Source of the DNA: Chitinophaga varians
Lineage (GTDB): Bacteria; Bacteroidota; Bacteroidia; Chitinophagales; Chitinophagaceae
Direction: 5' to 3'
Assembly (NCBI RefSeq): GCF_014529945.1
Contig: NZ_JACVFB010000004.1
Location: 1 to 64,000, forward strand
DNA: 64,000 nucleotides
Position numbers and translations under genes: made by a program
In this document: positions 41,501 to 48,341 of the stretch, piece by piece
Position numbering within the stretch: the first letter of the stretch is position 1
Layout: every line of letters starts with the position of its first letter
The notes under the pieces: generated by a model
Seen by the model: the letters and a program-made list of their open reading frames with translations, nothing else
Databases searched by the model: none
What the model was told of the DNA's origin: nothing

Positions 41501-41740
41501 AACGTGCAGAATATAACGCCGCCACGGGTAATTGATAAAACTTATATCCGCCTGGATAACATTGCGGTATCTTATTCGCTGCCTGCGCATATAGCAAGAA
41601 GGCTGGACATGAGCCAGTTTAAGATATATGCAGGCGTGCGTAACGTGGCTGTATGGGCGAAGGAATGGGAGTATTGGGACCCGGAAACCACCTCCCTGAT
41701 GCCAAGATATTATACAGTAGGTCTTACTGCTACTTTCTAA
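38570..41740 (+). CDS. SusC/RagA-family TonB-linked outer-membrane transporter
   Basis: 1056 residues. A Sec signal peptide ends near LHAQK. A carboxypeptidase-regulatory-like beta-sandwich follows at residues 30-115, then the SusC segment EVVVVGYG with the plug domain (GSISQLRTARLE, LIVLDGV, DVLKDASAAAIYG at about 225). The C-terminal beta-barrel ends in ...GLTATF, an aromatic-ended last strand. There is no STN domain between signal peptide and sandwich. That is notable because direct signalling to a FecR protein normally uses one. The substrate is unknown. It lies close to an NRPS cluster, so reuptake of a peptide or metal complex is a thought, not a conclusion. Confidence 0.95.
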   Translation: MKKWTSTYASLGIAALLCLSPLWLHAQKRADVTGIVKNETTGQPLWGVSVTVKNATNNFSASVQTDSIGVFNFNRLPSGTGYSFSFSYVGFENQTLSGYNLKPGADFSLLVTLKSREQRISEVVVVGYGSMRKKDLTGSISQLRTARLEKESPRSVQDLLRSGVPGLYVGQNTSAKGGGDMLIRGQRSLNASNDPLIVLDGVIFFGELSEINPQDIEHFDVLKDASAAAIYGAKSANGVVIITTKKGTTDKPAIRFSANTGIATQGRKREVYDAEGYLNYRTDLFNSTTRWATPAKYTRPTEANLAKYGISMADWRAYDALTGDPDDIWLRRIGLFDKERQNYAKGQTYDWFDGSFQHGVQQDYNVSFSGRNKDVLNYYLSLGYLNNESIVVGDKYRAYRANIKMDGKINKWMHTGVNINFQDRSDGNFAVDWGGQIINNSPFALPFDENGKLDPYPMGASVSQGVNSAFSNQYKKLEKGYTVLNTTLYQTIKLPFKITYQLNFSPRMQWFYNRYHESSQNPLWSDNGKVVRENTKNFDWQIDNIISWDHTFAQKHNVKVTLLQNAEEHKSWNESVTARDFSPTDALGFHNIGAANPLKTTISSNDQRSTGDALMARVFYSYDNKYMLTASVRRDGYSAFGVSNPRATFPALAFAWNFADENFFHWKPMSTGKLRLSWGMNGNRSIGIYQALSNLTTGAGRYAYVQTNGTVYELSQLYVDRMANYDLKWEATSSWNVGLDFGFLNNRITGNMEVYYMPTTDLLMNQSLPDFTGFSTVTTNLGEVINRGFELGLTSLNMQRKNFEWSTTFGFFFNRNEVRHLYYTYEDVLNEDGKVVGSKEISDISNGWFIGHDISSIWNYRVLGIWQESERDQAARYGEIPGDVKVQDVNNDGKYTNADKQFLGSTTPRFRWTLRNDFTLFRNFDFSFNIYSNWGHKQASTDYLNNFGAGTDRTNSYVRKYWTPENPSDKYARLNSTNVQNITPPRVIDKTYIRLDNIAVSYSLPAHIARRLDMSQFKIYAGVRNVAVWAKEWEYWDPETTSLMPRYYTVGLTATF

Positions 41741-41760
41741 AATGATTAAACTTTTTTACG

Positions 41761-43662
41761 ATGAAGATCACTTTTCATAAAGCTGTAAGTATCCTCTTGC
41801 TGGGAGTCGCTTTACAAATACCTTTAAGCTGCAAAAAAGACTGGTTGAAACCCGATCCGCTCTCCTTTTATGAGCCCTCTATTACGTTTACCTCCAAAGA
41901 AGGGCTGCAGGCGGCTATCAGCAGCTGCAACAGAAATCTGAACTACGTATGGACCGGAGATGGTGCGCCCATACTCACGGACCTGCTTTTTTCAGAGGTG
42001 GCGGTGAACGGTACTACAGACAAATCAGGACCGGCGCAGGACCTGAACGCAATGATCACCCCCATCTCCAATAACAATGACGTTAATACCAATAGAATCA
42101 ACTTTTTTTGGTTTGAAGGATATAAAGGCATTAAATACGCCAATACCATCGTGTCTAACCTCGACAGGGTGCCCGGACTGGATTCTACCTTGCGTAACCA
42201 GATGATGGGAATGGCTTATTTCCACCGGTCTTTCCGCTATCTCTGGCTGATATTTGATTTCGGGGACATTCCCTTGCTGACCAGAGAAATCACTGCCCCC
42301 AAGTTCAATTTCCGTTCTACCAAACGGGAAGTAATATTGCAGCAGCTCATCGCAGACATGGAGTTCGCTGTGAAGTACGTGCCAGCCAATGCTGATTACG
42401 GGATGGTCAATAAAGGTGCGTGTCAGCAGCTGCTGATCAAATGTTACCTGGCTGCCGGGCAGTTCGACAACGCGATAGCAGTGGCCAACACCCTCATTAA
42501 CAGCTCCGGGTATTCTTTGATGACAGCGCCTTTCGGTACATTTGTCAATCCGATGCCGGCGATTCATAATATTACCAGGAACGTGATATGGGATTTGCAT
42601 CGCGGCCCCAATAAGTCCATTGCCACCAACAAAGAAACTATCTTTAATATCATTAGCCGGGAAGAGTTGGCCAACAGCCGGATCGACATCGGCAGCATGA
42701 GAAATGCAGTTCCTTTTATCTCCGGCTCCGGCAACCAGCTGATCAGCACTCCCTCCGGTAAACCAGGCATGAGTACCAGCTATACGCTGACGCGTGATAA
42801 GATAGACCTGCGCAAAACCTATGGCAGGGGAGTGGCCATTACAAGACCTACCTGGTACAGTTCCAATGCCATCTGGGATGATCCGGAAGACCTCCGTCAC
42901 AGTACCGGTACCGGTAACTGGATGCGCATGGAAGACATGGTCTATAATAATCCCGCGTTGCTTACAGACAAAGATCCTTACTACGGCAAGCCGCTACAGA
43001 AGTATAACAGCGCCGGCAAACTATTGGTAACGGATACTATCAGAACATGGTTTGATTGGCCCCACTATAAACTATGGATCGAATCACCCAGAAATGAAAC
43101 CGTGGATAGCTATAACGGCGGCGCCAGCGACTGGTACATATACAGATTGGCGGAAACTTACCTGCTGCGGGCAGAAGCATATTTCTGGAAAGGTGATCTC
43201 GGACTGGCAGCGGAAGATGTGAATACCATTCGCCGCAGGGCACATTGTACGAAGATGTATTCCGCAGGAGAGATAACCATGGGAACGATCATGGACGAAA
43301 GAGCCAGGGAACTTTTCTATGAAGAGCTGCGGCATATGGAACTTTCCCGCGTATCCTACATCTTCGCACAAACCCATAAAGCTGACGAGTTTGGCAAGAC
43401 ATATACCGTGGAAGACCTTTCCAGAAGCAGCTACTGGTATGAGCGCGTGAGCAGGTATAACAACTTTTACAATAAAGGCGTAAAAACCGTGTACGGCGCC
43501 GTATTCACGGCAAGTCCCTATCATATATTATGGCCGGTGCCGCAATCAGATATTGACGCTAACAGGGAAGGACGGCTGAACCAGAATTTCGGTTATTCAG
43601 GGTATGAGATGAACCGGCCACCGATAGATAATTTGAAGGAGGCGATAGCAGCGCAGCAATAG
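41761..43662 (+). CDS. SusD/RagB-family surface lipoprotein
   Basis: 633 residues, begins 20 bases after susC. The lipoprotein signal ends PLSCKK with C24 as the acylated residue. The SusD helical scaffold is visible: MAYFHRSFRYLWLIFDFGDIPLL, NKGACQQLLIKCYLAAGQFDNAIAVA, and the C-terminal YRLAETYLLRAEAYFWKGDLGLAAEDVNTIRRRA followed by MDERARELFYEELRHMELSR. SusD proteins cap the SusC barrel and bind substrate at the cell surface. It closes the locus; the next gene is convergent. Confidence 0.95.
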   Translation: MKITFHKAVSILLLGVALQIPLSCKKDWLKPDPLSFYEPSITFTSKEGLQAAISSCNRNLNYVWTGDGAPILTDLLFSEVAVNGTTDKSGPAQDLNAMITPISNNNDVNTNRINFFWFEGYKGIKYANTIVSNLDRVPGLDSTLRNQMMGMAYFHRSFRYLWLIFDFGDIPLLTREITAPKFNFRSTKREVILQQLIADMEFAVKYVPANADYGMVNKGACQQLLIKCYLAAGQFDNAIAVANTLINSSGYSLMTAPFGTFVNPMPAIHNITRNVIWDLHRGPNKSIATNKETIFNIISREELANSRIDIGSMRNAVPFISGSGNQLISTPSGKPGMSTSYTLTRDKIDLRKTYGRGVAITRPTWYSSNAIWDDPEDLRHSTGTGNWMRMEDMVYNNPALLTDKDPYYGKPLQKYNSAGKLLVTDTIRTWFDWPHYKLWIESPRNETVDSYNGGASDWYIYRLAETYLLRAEAYFWKGDLGLAAEDVNTIRRRAHCTKMYSAGEITMGTIMDERARELFYEELRHMELSRVSYIFAQTHKADEFGKTYTVEDLSRSSYWYERVSRYNNFYNKGVKTVYGAVFTASPYHILWPVPQSDIDANREGRLNQNFGYSGYEMNRPPIDNLKEAIAAQQ

Positions 43663-43684
43663 GTGATAGCATAAAAAAGGAAGA

Positions 43685-43987
43685 TCACTGGGTAACCGTA
43701 ATATCAAAGGTCTGGGTATTGATGATCTGTCCGTTTTTTTCCCAGCCTCTCCGCTGCTCAAATGTAACCTTCGCATGGCCTGGTAATACGCCCGTGATCA
43801 TAAATACTTCATCATTGCTTGTCCCGGCATCCCGTACAAGGGAGTCCTGTGTATAGTCATAGGGTTTTATTTCAATACAGTCGCCGTTTTCTGTTGAATA
43901 AAACCATTGGAAACCTGCGGTTCCCATGCCGGGTAAAATGACGGGGACGGAGTTCCCGGTTTTTATTGTTTTTACGATGATGTCCAT
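43685..43987 (-). CDS. Chagasin-like (MEROPS I42) cysteine protease inhibitor
   Basis: 100 residues. Three loops of chagasin-type inhibitors can be traced: LPGMGTAGFQW matches the NPTTGFxW loop, a middle loop AGTSNDEVF, and GHAKVTFEQRRGWE matches the last loop usually written RPWE (Gly replaces Pro here). Such proteins insert the three loops into the active site of papain-family proteases. It sits directly downstream of a papain-like gene on the same strand, a convincing context. It has no signal peptide, so it should act in the cytoplasm and could protect the producer. ATG at 43987. Confidence 0.75.
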   Translation of the reverse strand: MDIIVKTIKTGNSVPVILPGMGTAGFQWFYSTENGDCIEIKPYDYTQDSLVRDAGTSNDEVFMITGVLPGHAKVTFEQRRGWEKNGQIINTQTFDITVTQ

Positions 43988-44018
43988 ATGCTGATTTTGT
44001 TAAGTTACAAGATAGTAA

Positions 44019-44066
44019 ACACAAAAAATGAAGCGCCTGTTTAACCAGGCGCTTCATTTTTTGTGT
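44019..44066 (-). terminator. 21-bp perfect hairpin between protease and inhibitor genes
   Basis: Arms 44019-44039 and 44046-44066 match exactly around a six-base loop, GC-rich at the centre and A/T tracts at both ends, so it can stop transcripts from either side. It lies after the protease stop (44100) and 31 bases before the inhibitor start, implying a separate or attenuated supply of inhibitor mRNA. Confidence 0.85.
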
Positions 44067-44099
44067 AACAGGATAGGGGCTGTGCCCCGTAATGTATTA

Positions 44100-45770
44100 T
44101 TATACGTACCATTTATGATACATCGCGGAATCGGTGCCTTCAACGAAGCAGTCGAGGCGGCCTGCCTGCCAGGAGGATACCCCTACGGCAGAAGACAAAA
44201 TACCACCGAGGTTTTCATCTCCGCTCCAGGCTTTGCCGTCCCACCATTTATGCATCATGTTATATTGTTGACCAGGGAAGAATACATCAATCCTGTTGGG
44301 CCCCCAGGATACGGCAGCCGGGCTGTCAAACATTTCTGACTGCAGATTTTCCCAGTTGCTCCATCCTTTGTCGAACCATTTATGCCACAGTTTATTATCT
44401 GTGCCGCGGGCGAAGCAGTCGAGCCTGCCGGATGCCCAGGAAGATACAGCAGGGGCGGAGGTAATAACGCCGCCGAGATCTTCCCAGCCATGCCATGTGC
44501 CATCAAACCATAAATGCCACATGGAAGAGTTCATGCCACGGGCAAAGATGTCGATCCGGTTAGGACCCCAGCTTACGCAGGCCGGTTCGGAAGAAAGCAT
44601 ACCGCCGAGATCTTCCCAGTTGCTCCATCCTCCCTGGTAGTATCTATGCCACAGGTGATGGTTGAGGCCTACGGCAAATACGTCGAGGCGGCCATTCTGC
44701 CAGGAGCAGATAGCTGGCGCTCCCTGAATTTGTCCGCCGAGAGACTCCCAGCCCTGCCAGGAAGTGCCATTCCACCATTTATGGTATACGGAAGAATCCA
44801 TACCTCTTACGACCACATCAATTCTGTTGGCCGACCATGACACCGCATTGGGTCTGGAAGATAACAGGCCGCCGAGGTTTTCGTAGCCATACCACGCATG
44901 CTGTTGTTGTGGTAATACGACGCCGCTGGCTGTCCAGAATGGGAATTCAGTATCAATGCCTGCTTGTCCATAGGCGATTTTGAAAAATCCGCCCTGTCCC
45001 CATCCTGTTCCCCAGGAGTTTTTGCAGATCCAGCAATGTTCCGCTTCGGAGTAACCAATAACGGTAACGCAGTGTAATCCTTTGTCTGCGCCGGTTACAT
45101 GGCTATATACACCATCAGCGTAGGCAAAGAAATCTTCGTATACATGCATCACGGCAGAAACCGGACCATTGGCGGAGATGTAATTTTTACGGTCAACCAC
45201 ATTGGCCAGGGTAGTAGAATTGGTGATCTTTACGGCTCTGGCATCTCTGTTGGGACCAACAGTGCAGTGAGGAGGTTGCTTCCAGATGTTATTGTCCGGA
45301 AAAGCCGTGGCGTAAGGAAAACAAGGTTCATCAGGAATACCGCGTGTTTTAATCTGGTTAAAAGCATCGGTAGGCCACCAACCGCCGCAATTGGCGCCAT
45401 GGTTGGAACAGAAGTGCAGATCCGCTTCAGAGAGATCTAATAACTGTCCATGTTCGATAGACGCCATCGCCTCGGTAACGGAGGTAGTGCAAAATGATAC
45501 GCAGGAACCACATCCGCCCTGATCTTTTACAGGGGTAATGTGATTGCCGTTGCGATTACGCCAGTCTACCGCGCTGGCGTAATTGGCCACCGGAGCGGCA
45601 CCGGCAACAGGTTTCATGACGGATGCCAGTTCAGCAGTGTTAACTACTACGCCGAGCAGGGCGCTTTGTTGATCTTCTGATAACTGAGAAACAGCTGTTT
45701 CCCTTGCCTTCCAGCGATTTTGGGTCTTTGCGAGATCGGCAATGAGATCAGTGATTTTGAGGTTTGCCAT
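44100..45770 (-). CDS. Papain-family (C1A) cysteine protease with C-terminal lectin-type beta-propeller
   Basis: 556 residues. The protease domain covers about 62-275: VDWRNRNGNHITPVKDQGGCGSC gives oxyanion Q84 and nucleophile C90, H233 lies in GLHCVTVIGY and N251 in KNSWGTGWGQGG, a complete triad. The residue after C90 is Val rather than the usual Trp (CGSCVSF). Residues 295-556 are about six tandem repeats of ~44 residues with the pattern SWxxxRxDxFxxGxxxxxxHxWxxGxWxxWExLGG, like the sugar-binding propellers of the PLL lectin type. There is no signal peptide and only a short 60-residue lead in place of a typical inhibitory propeptide. Together with the adjacent inhibitor it looks like an effector/immunity-style pair, or a protease released by lysis. 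Confidence 0.92.
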   Translation of the reverse strand: MANLKITDLIADLAKTQNRWKARETAVSQLSEDQQSALLGVVVNTAELASVMKPVAGAAPVANYASAVDWRNRNGNHITPVKDQGGCGSCVSFCTTSVTEAMASIEHGQLLDLSEADLHFCSNHGANCGGWWPTDAFNQIKTRGIPDEPCFPYATAFPDNNIWKQPPHCTVGPNRDARAVKITNSTTLANVVDRKNYISANGPVSAVMHVYEDFFAYADGVYSHVTGADKGLHCVTVIGYSEAEHCWICKNSWGTGWGQGGFFKIAYGQAGIDTEFPFWTASGVVLPQQQHAWYGYENLGGLLSSRPNAVSWSANRIDVVVRGMDSSVYHKWWNGTSWQGWESLGGQIQGAPAICSWQNGRLDVFAVGLNHHLWHRYYQGGWSNWEDLGGMLSSEPACVSWGPNRIDIFARGMNSSMWHLWFDGTWHGWEDLGGVITSAPAVSSWASGRLDCFARGTDNKLWHKWFDKGWSNWENLQSEMFDSPAAVSWGPNRIDVFFPGQQYNMMHKWWDGKAWSGDENLGGILSSAVGVSSWQAGRLDCFVEGTDSAMYHKWYV

Positions 45771-45869
45771 AAATGCTTCCTTTGATGGTGAACAATATGA
45801 AAGAACAATTAATAGGCATTACAATTTCCCACTGCTGCTAGCATTGAATAGCAATAGCGACAGAGAAAA

Positions 45870-45918
45870 GTTTTGAGGTAACGAATAGCAAATACGGGGA
45901 TGATGTTTTGAGGTAACG
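45870..45918. repeat. Pair of 14-base direct repeats (GTTTTGAGGTAACG)
   Basis: Identical copies at 45870-45883 and 45905-45918, 35 bases start to start, about 100-150 bases upstream of the protease gene. The spacing suits two sites for one regulator on nearly the same DNA face. A degenerate relative (TTTGAGGTAAT) occurs at 47037-47047. Confidence 0.5.
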
Positions 45919-45936
45919 TGCACTAAAATAAATCAC

Positions 45937-46044
45937 ATGACACAAGAAAATGAATCCACTGTTTTAGCTGTTGGTGCTAAGATAGGAAGTCAGTTGAAAG
46001 AAAAAAAATTTACTTCTCTGGAAAACGATTGCAATGCGTGTTAA
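45937..46044 (+). CDS. Possible small protein of 35 residues ending in CNAC
   Basis: ATG 45937 to TAA 46044 encodes a Lys/Glu-rich peptide starting MTQENEST, with a middle stretch GAKIGSQLKEKKF and a C-terminus ENDCNAC. It starts 19 bases after the second direct repeat. Two Cys close to the end recall the cores of small modified peptides, but no modifying enzyme is nearby and no family is recognised. The chance of a random ORF of this size is substantial. Confidence 0.25.
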   Translation: MTQENESTVLAVGAKIGSQLKEKKFTSLENDCNAC

Positions 46045-46091
46045 TTTTTTTGGTTAGGAATGGAAACTTAATTGACGATATAGGAACGTGA

Positions 46092-46111
46092 AAAAGAACA
46101 GCTGTTCTTTT
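46092..46111. repeat. 20-base perfect palindrome
   Basis: AAAAGAACAG followed at once by its exact inverse, no loop, 44 bases beyond the HxlR stop. A loopless palindrome suits a dimeric DNA-binding protein better than a terminator. Confidence 0.5.
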
Positions 46112-46154
46112 CCCGGCAACACTGCTTTTTGTAATGATTAATATATCGTGTTGG

Positions 46155-46514
46155 CTACACCGGCTTCGCCATTATCCTTTTCCGGTGTTTCTTTCCCCAA
46201 TCCTCCATTTCAAGAATTATTTTTTTAAGCGTCCTTCCATAAGGCGTTATAGCATATTCAATATAAACAGGCGACCCATCATACACGGTACGGCTTACCA
46301 GTTGGTTTATTTCCAGCTGGCGTAATTCCTTGGTAAGCATTTTAGGAGTAATGCCATGAATAAGATTTTGTAAATCTTTAAATCTTCTTTTTTCAAACAT
46401 CAATAGCATGATAATTTGCAACTTCCATTTGCCACTTAAGATATCCAGCACATCCCGGATGGGAAGGATGGAGCGGGCACATTCTTCTATTGACGCTTTT
46501 TTCACTTGTTTCAA
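46155..46514 (-). CDS. HxlR-family winged-helix transcriptional regulator
   Basis: About 119 residues. The HxlR pattern is clear: CARSILPIRDVLDILSGKWKLQIIMLL, RRFKDLQNLIHGITPKMLTKELRQLE as the DNA-binding helix region, and a wing VYIEYAITPYGRTLKKII. The initial Cys may be a redox or aldehyde sensor, as in related YodB/HypR proteins, but this is inference. No ATG is available: the start is TTG at 46514 or GTG at 46505. It is divergent from the NTF2-like gene with a 104-base gap, and regulators of this family usually control such a neighbour. Confidence 0.9.
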   Translation of the reverse strand: MKQVKKASIEECARSILPIRDVLDILSGKWKLQIIMLLMFEKRRFKDLQNLIHGITPKMLTKELRQLEINQLVSRTVYDGSPVYIEYAITPYGRTLKKIILEMEDWGKKHRKRIMAKPV

Positions 46515-46618
46515 TTTTAATTGTAAAGGTCACTATACTTTGGGAAACTACTATCTTTTGTAAAGTAAAAGTAGGTAGTTTTGATCTTACAAATCTATTC
46601 ACAAATAACAAAAATACA

Positions 46619-47008
46619 ATGACACAGGAAGCGCCAAAAGCAACAACTCCGGATAAAACAACGGAGGTATTCATCTATTACTTTAATCAGGGTAATATCG
46701 ATAATTTGATAGACGCATATTATGAGAAGAATGCTGTTATTGCTGCCAGTCCGGGCAAGGCGGCACAGGGAACAACACTAAAAAATGCCTTGGAACCGTA
46801 TTTTGCCCTGAATGGAAAAATATCCGGCGCAACAAGGCACACCTTAATAAATGAAGATATCGCCCTGCTGGTCCTTGACTGGGCAGTAGACTATACAGAT
46901 GAAGAAGGAAACCCTGCGAAATATTCCGGAACATCAACAGATGTGGTTCGTAAAGGAACAGATGGAATATGGCGTTGTATGATTGACAACCCACACAATA
47001 TACAATAG
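46619..47008 (+). CDS. NTF2-like (SnoaL/DUF4440-type) protein
   Basis: 129 residues from ATG 46619; a longer upstream reading is rejected because it is basic, hydrophobic and overlaps the promoter region. The fold signs are TEVFIYYFNQGNIDNLIDAYYEKNAVI (helix-turn-strand), GTTLKNALEPYFAL and the strands LINEDIALLVLDWAVDYTD and GIWRCMIDNPHN. Members include small enzymes, binding proteins and general stress proteins, so no reaction is assigned. Divergent to the HxlR regulator, its likely controller. Confidence 0.8.
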   Translation: MTQEAPKATTPDKTTEVFIYYFNQGNIDNLIDAYYEKNAVIAASPGKAAQGTTLKNALEPYFALNGKISGATRHTLINEDIALLVLDWAVDYTDEEGNPAKYSGTSTDVVRKGTDGIWRCMIDNPHNIQ

Positions 47009-47204
47009 GCAACAATCCGGATATTGACCATTCAATTTGAGGTAATATGGAGACGTAAAATAAAGTGTAGGCCTTCACTGGATAGGCATATTGGTAATAC
47101 GTTGTGTTGCGCGTTGTGTATCTGTATTGTATAGACACCTTACTGAGCGAAAGTCTCTTCTAAGCAGGAGGCGTTTGCAGGATGGATACGCATGCCCAAA
47201 AACA

Positions 47205-47237
47205 AAAAATCCTGCAAGTAAAACTTGCAGGATTTTT
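47205..47237 (-). terminator. Terminator of the tRNA-Leu transcript
   Basis: A perfect 15-bp stem (47205-47219 with 47223-47237), three-base loop, and T-run on the minus strand, one base beyond the tRNA 3' end. Confidence 0.9.
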
Positions 47238-47238
47238 G

Positions 47239-47322
47239 TGCCCAGAACTGGATTCGAACCAGCACACCCTTGCGGGCGCTGCGACCTGAACACAGTGCGT
47301 CTACCAATTTCGCCATCTGGGC
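47239..47322 (-). tRNA. tRNA-Leu (CAG anticodon)
   Basis: The minus strand reads GCCCAGA at the 5' end and TCTGGGC before the A discriminator, forming the 7-bp acceptor stem. The D arm has AAATTGGTAGACGC. The anticodon stem CTGTG/CGCAG encloses the loop TTCAGGT with CAG. A long class II variable arm (CGCCCGCAAGGGTG region) and GGTTCGAATCC in the T arm follow. The variable arm and D-arm mark leucine. The CCA end is not encoded, so it depends on the CCA-adding enzyme, which is itself encoded at 50.1 kb. Confidence 0.96.
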
Positions 47323-47442
47323 AGGGCTGTGTCCCTCGTTAAAGGGATTGCAAAGGTAGGTTTTTTATATTACCAACCAAATTTATTTTAAAAAAAAGCA
47401 ATAAAACGGCGGAAACCCGCTGCCTTATTGCTTCTTAATATA

Positions 47443-48255
47443 TTAAACGGCCACGTTGAACTCACGCAGGGTGTCGTTCAGGCTGGTCTTCAGATCGGTG
47501 GAAGCTTTACGCTGACCAATAATCAGGGCACAGTTGACCTGATATTCGCCTGCAGGGAATTTCTTCGGATAAGTACCCGGAATCACCACGCTGCGGGCTG
47601 GTACACGGCCTTTGTATTCGATCGGCTCAGGACCGCTCACGTCAATGATTTTGGTAGACTGTGTCAGTACCACGTTAGCACCGAGCACGGCTTCTTTTTC
47701 TACATGTACGCCTTCTACTACAATGCAACGGGAACCCAGGAAACAACCATCTTCGATGATCACCGGGCTGGCCTGCAGTGGTTCCAGTACGCCACCGATA
47801 CCTACGCCACCGCTCAGGTGCACATGTTTACCAATCTGCGCACAGGAGCCTACGGTAGCCCAGGTGTCTACCATGGTCCCTTCGTCTACATACGCGCCGA
47901 TGTTCACATAAGACGGCATCAGGATACAACCTTTGGAGATATAGGCGCCGTAACGGGCAATAGCATGCGGTACTACACGTACACCCAGATCTTTATAGTT
48001 GGTCTTCAGCTTCATCTTATCATAGAACTCGAAAGGAGGAAGCGACATGGTTTCCATCGGTTGAATGGTGAAATACATCAGGATAGCCTGCTTTACCCAT
48101 TCATTAACTACCCATCCGTTCTCTGTCGGCTGCGCCACTCTCAGATGACCCTTGTCCACTGCTTCTATCACTGCTTTTACGGCGTCGGTATACTGCGTTT
48201 CCTGTAACAGGCTTCTGTCAGCCCAGGCAGCCTGTATTTGTTGTTGTAAATCCAT
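47443..48255 (-). CDS. dapD: 2,3,4,5-tetrahydropyridine-2,6-dicarboxylate N-succinyltransferase
   Basis: 270 residues from ATG 48255 (MDLQQQIQ); the upstream extension in the same frame does not resemble the family. The central part is a left-handed beta-helix of hexapeptide repeats (GAYISKGCILMPSYVNIGAYVDEGTMVDTWATVGSCAQIGKHVHLSGGVGIGG). It succinylates tetrahydrodipicolinate in the succinylase branch of lysine and diaminopimelate synthesis, using succinyl-CoA, in the cytoplasm. The length is normal. It is divergent from the glycosyltransferase gene. Confidence 0.95.
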   Translation of the reverse strand: MDLQQQIQAAWADRSLLQETQYTDAVKAVIEAVDKGHLRVAQPTENGWVVNEWVKQAILMYFTIQPMETMSLPPFEFYDKMKLKTNYKDLGVRVVPHAIARYGAYISKGCILMPSYVNIGAYVDEGTMVDTWATVGSCAQIGKHVHLSGGVGIGGVLEPLQASPVIIEDGCFLGSRCIVVEGVHVEKEAVLGANVVLTQSTKIIDVSGPEPIEYKGRVPARSVVIPGTYPKKFPAGEYQVNCALIIGQRKASTDLKTSLNDTLREFNVAV

Positions 48256-48269
48256 TTGTGCTTTTTTCG

Positions 48270-48277
48270 CAAAAGTA
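48270..48277 (-). promoter_or_regulatory. Possible -7 promoter element for dapD
   Basis: TACTTTTG on the minus strand fits the Bacteroidota -7 box TAnnTTTG, 15 bases before the dapD ATG. No good -33 TTTG was found at the right distance, and the leader would be very short. Confidence 0.3.
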
Positions 48278-48341
48278 ATATCTAATAAATGAAATAACGA
48301 ATAACGAATTTCTTTCGTGGGACTTCGTATTTTCGCAACAT

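Larger units (their letters stand above)
45771..46154. other. Gene-poor AT-rich stretch
   Basis: 384 bases between the protease gene and the HxlR gene. It holds two copies of a 14-base repeat, one possible 35-codon ORF and one 20-base palindrome, listed separately. No RNA gene or larger ORF was recognised. Confidence 0.6.

Noticed and set aside
46490..46618. N-terminal extension of the NTF2-like protein
   Set aside because: It overlaps the HxlR start region, has no family resemblance and a good ATG follows at 46619.
47091..47342. 83-codon + strand ORF across the tRNA-Leu
   Set aside because: It runs antisense through the tRNA and its terminator and has no family sign.
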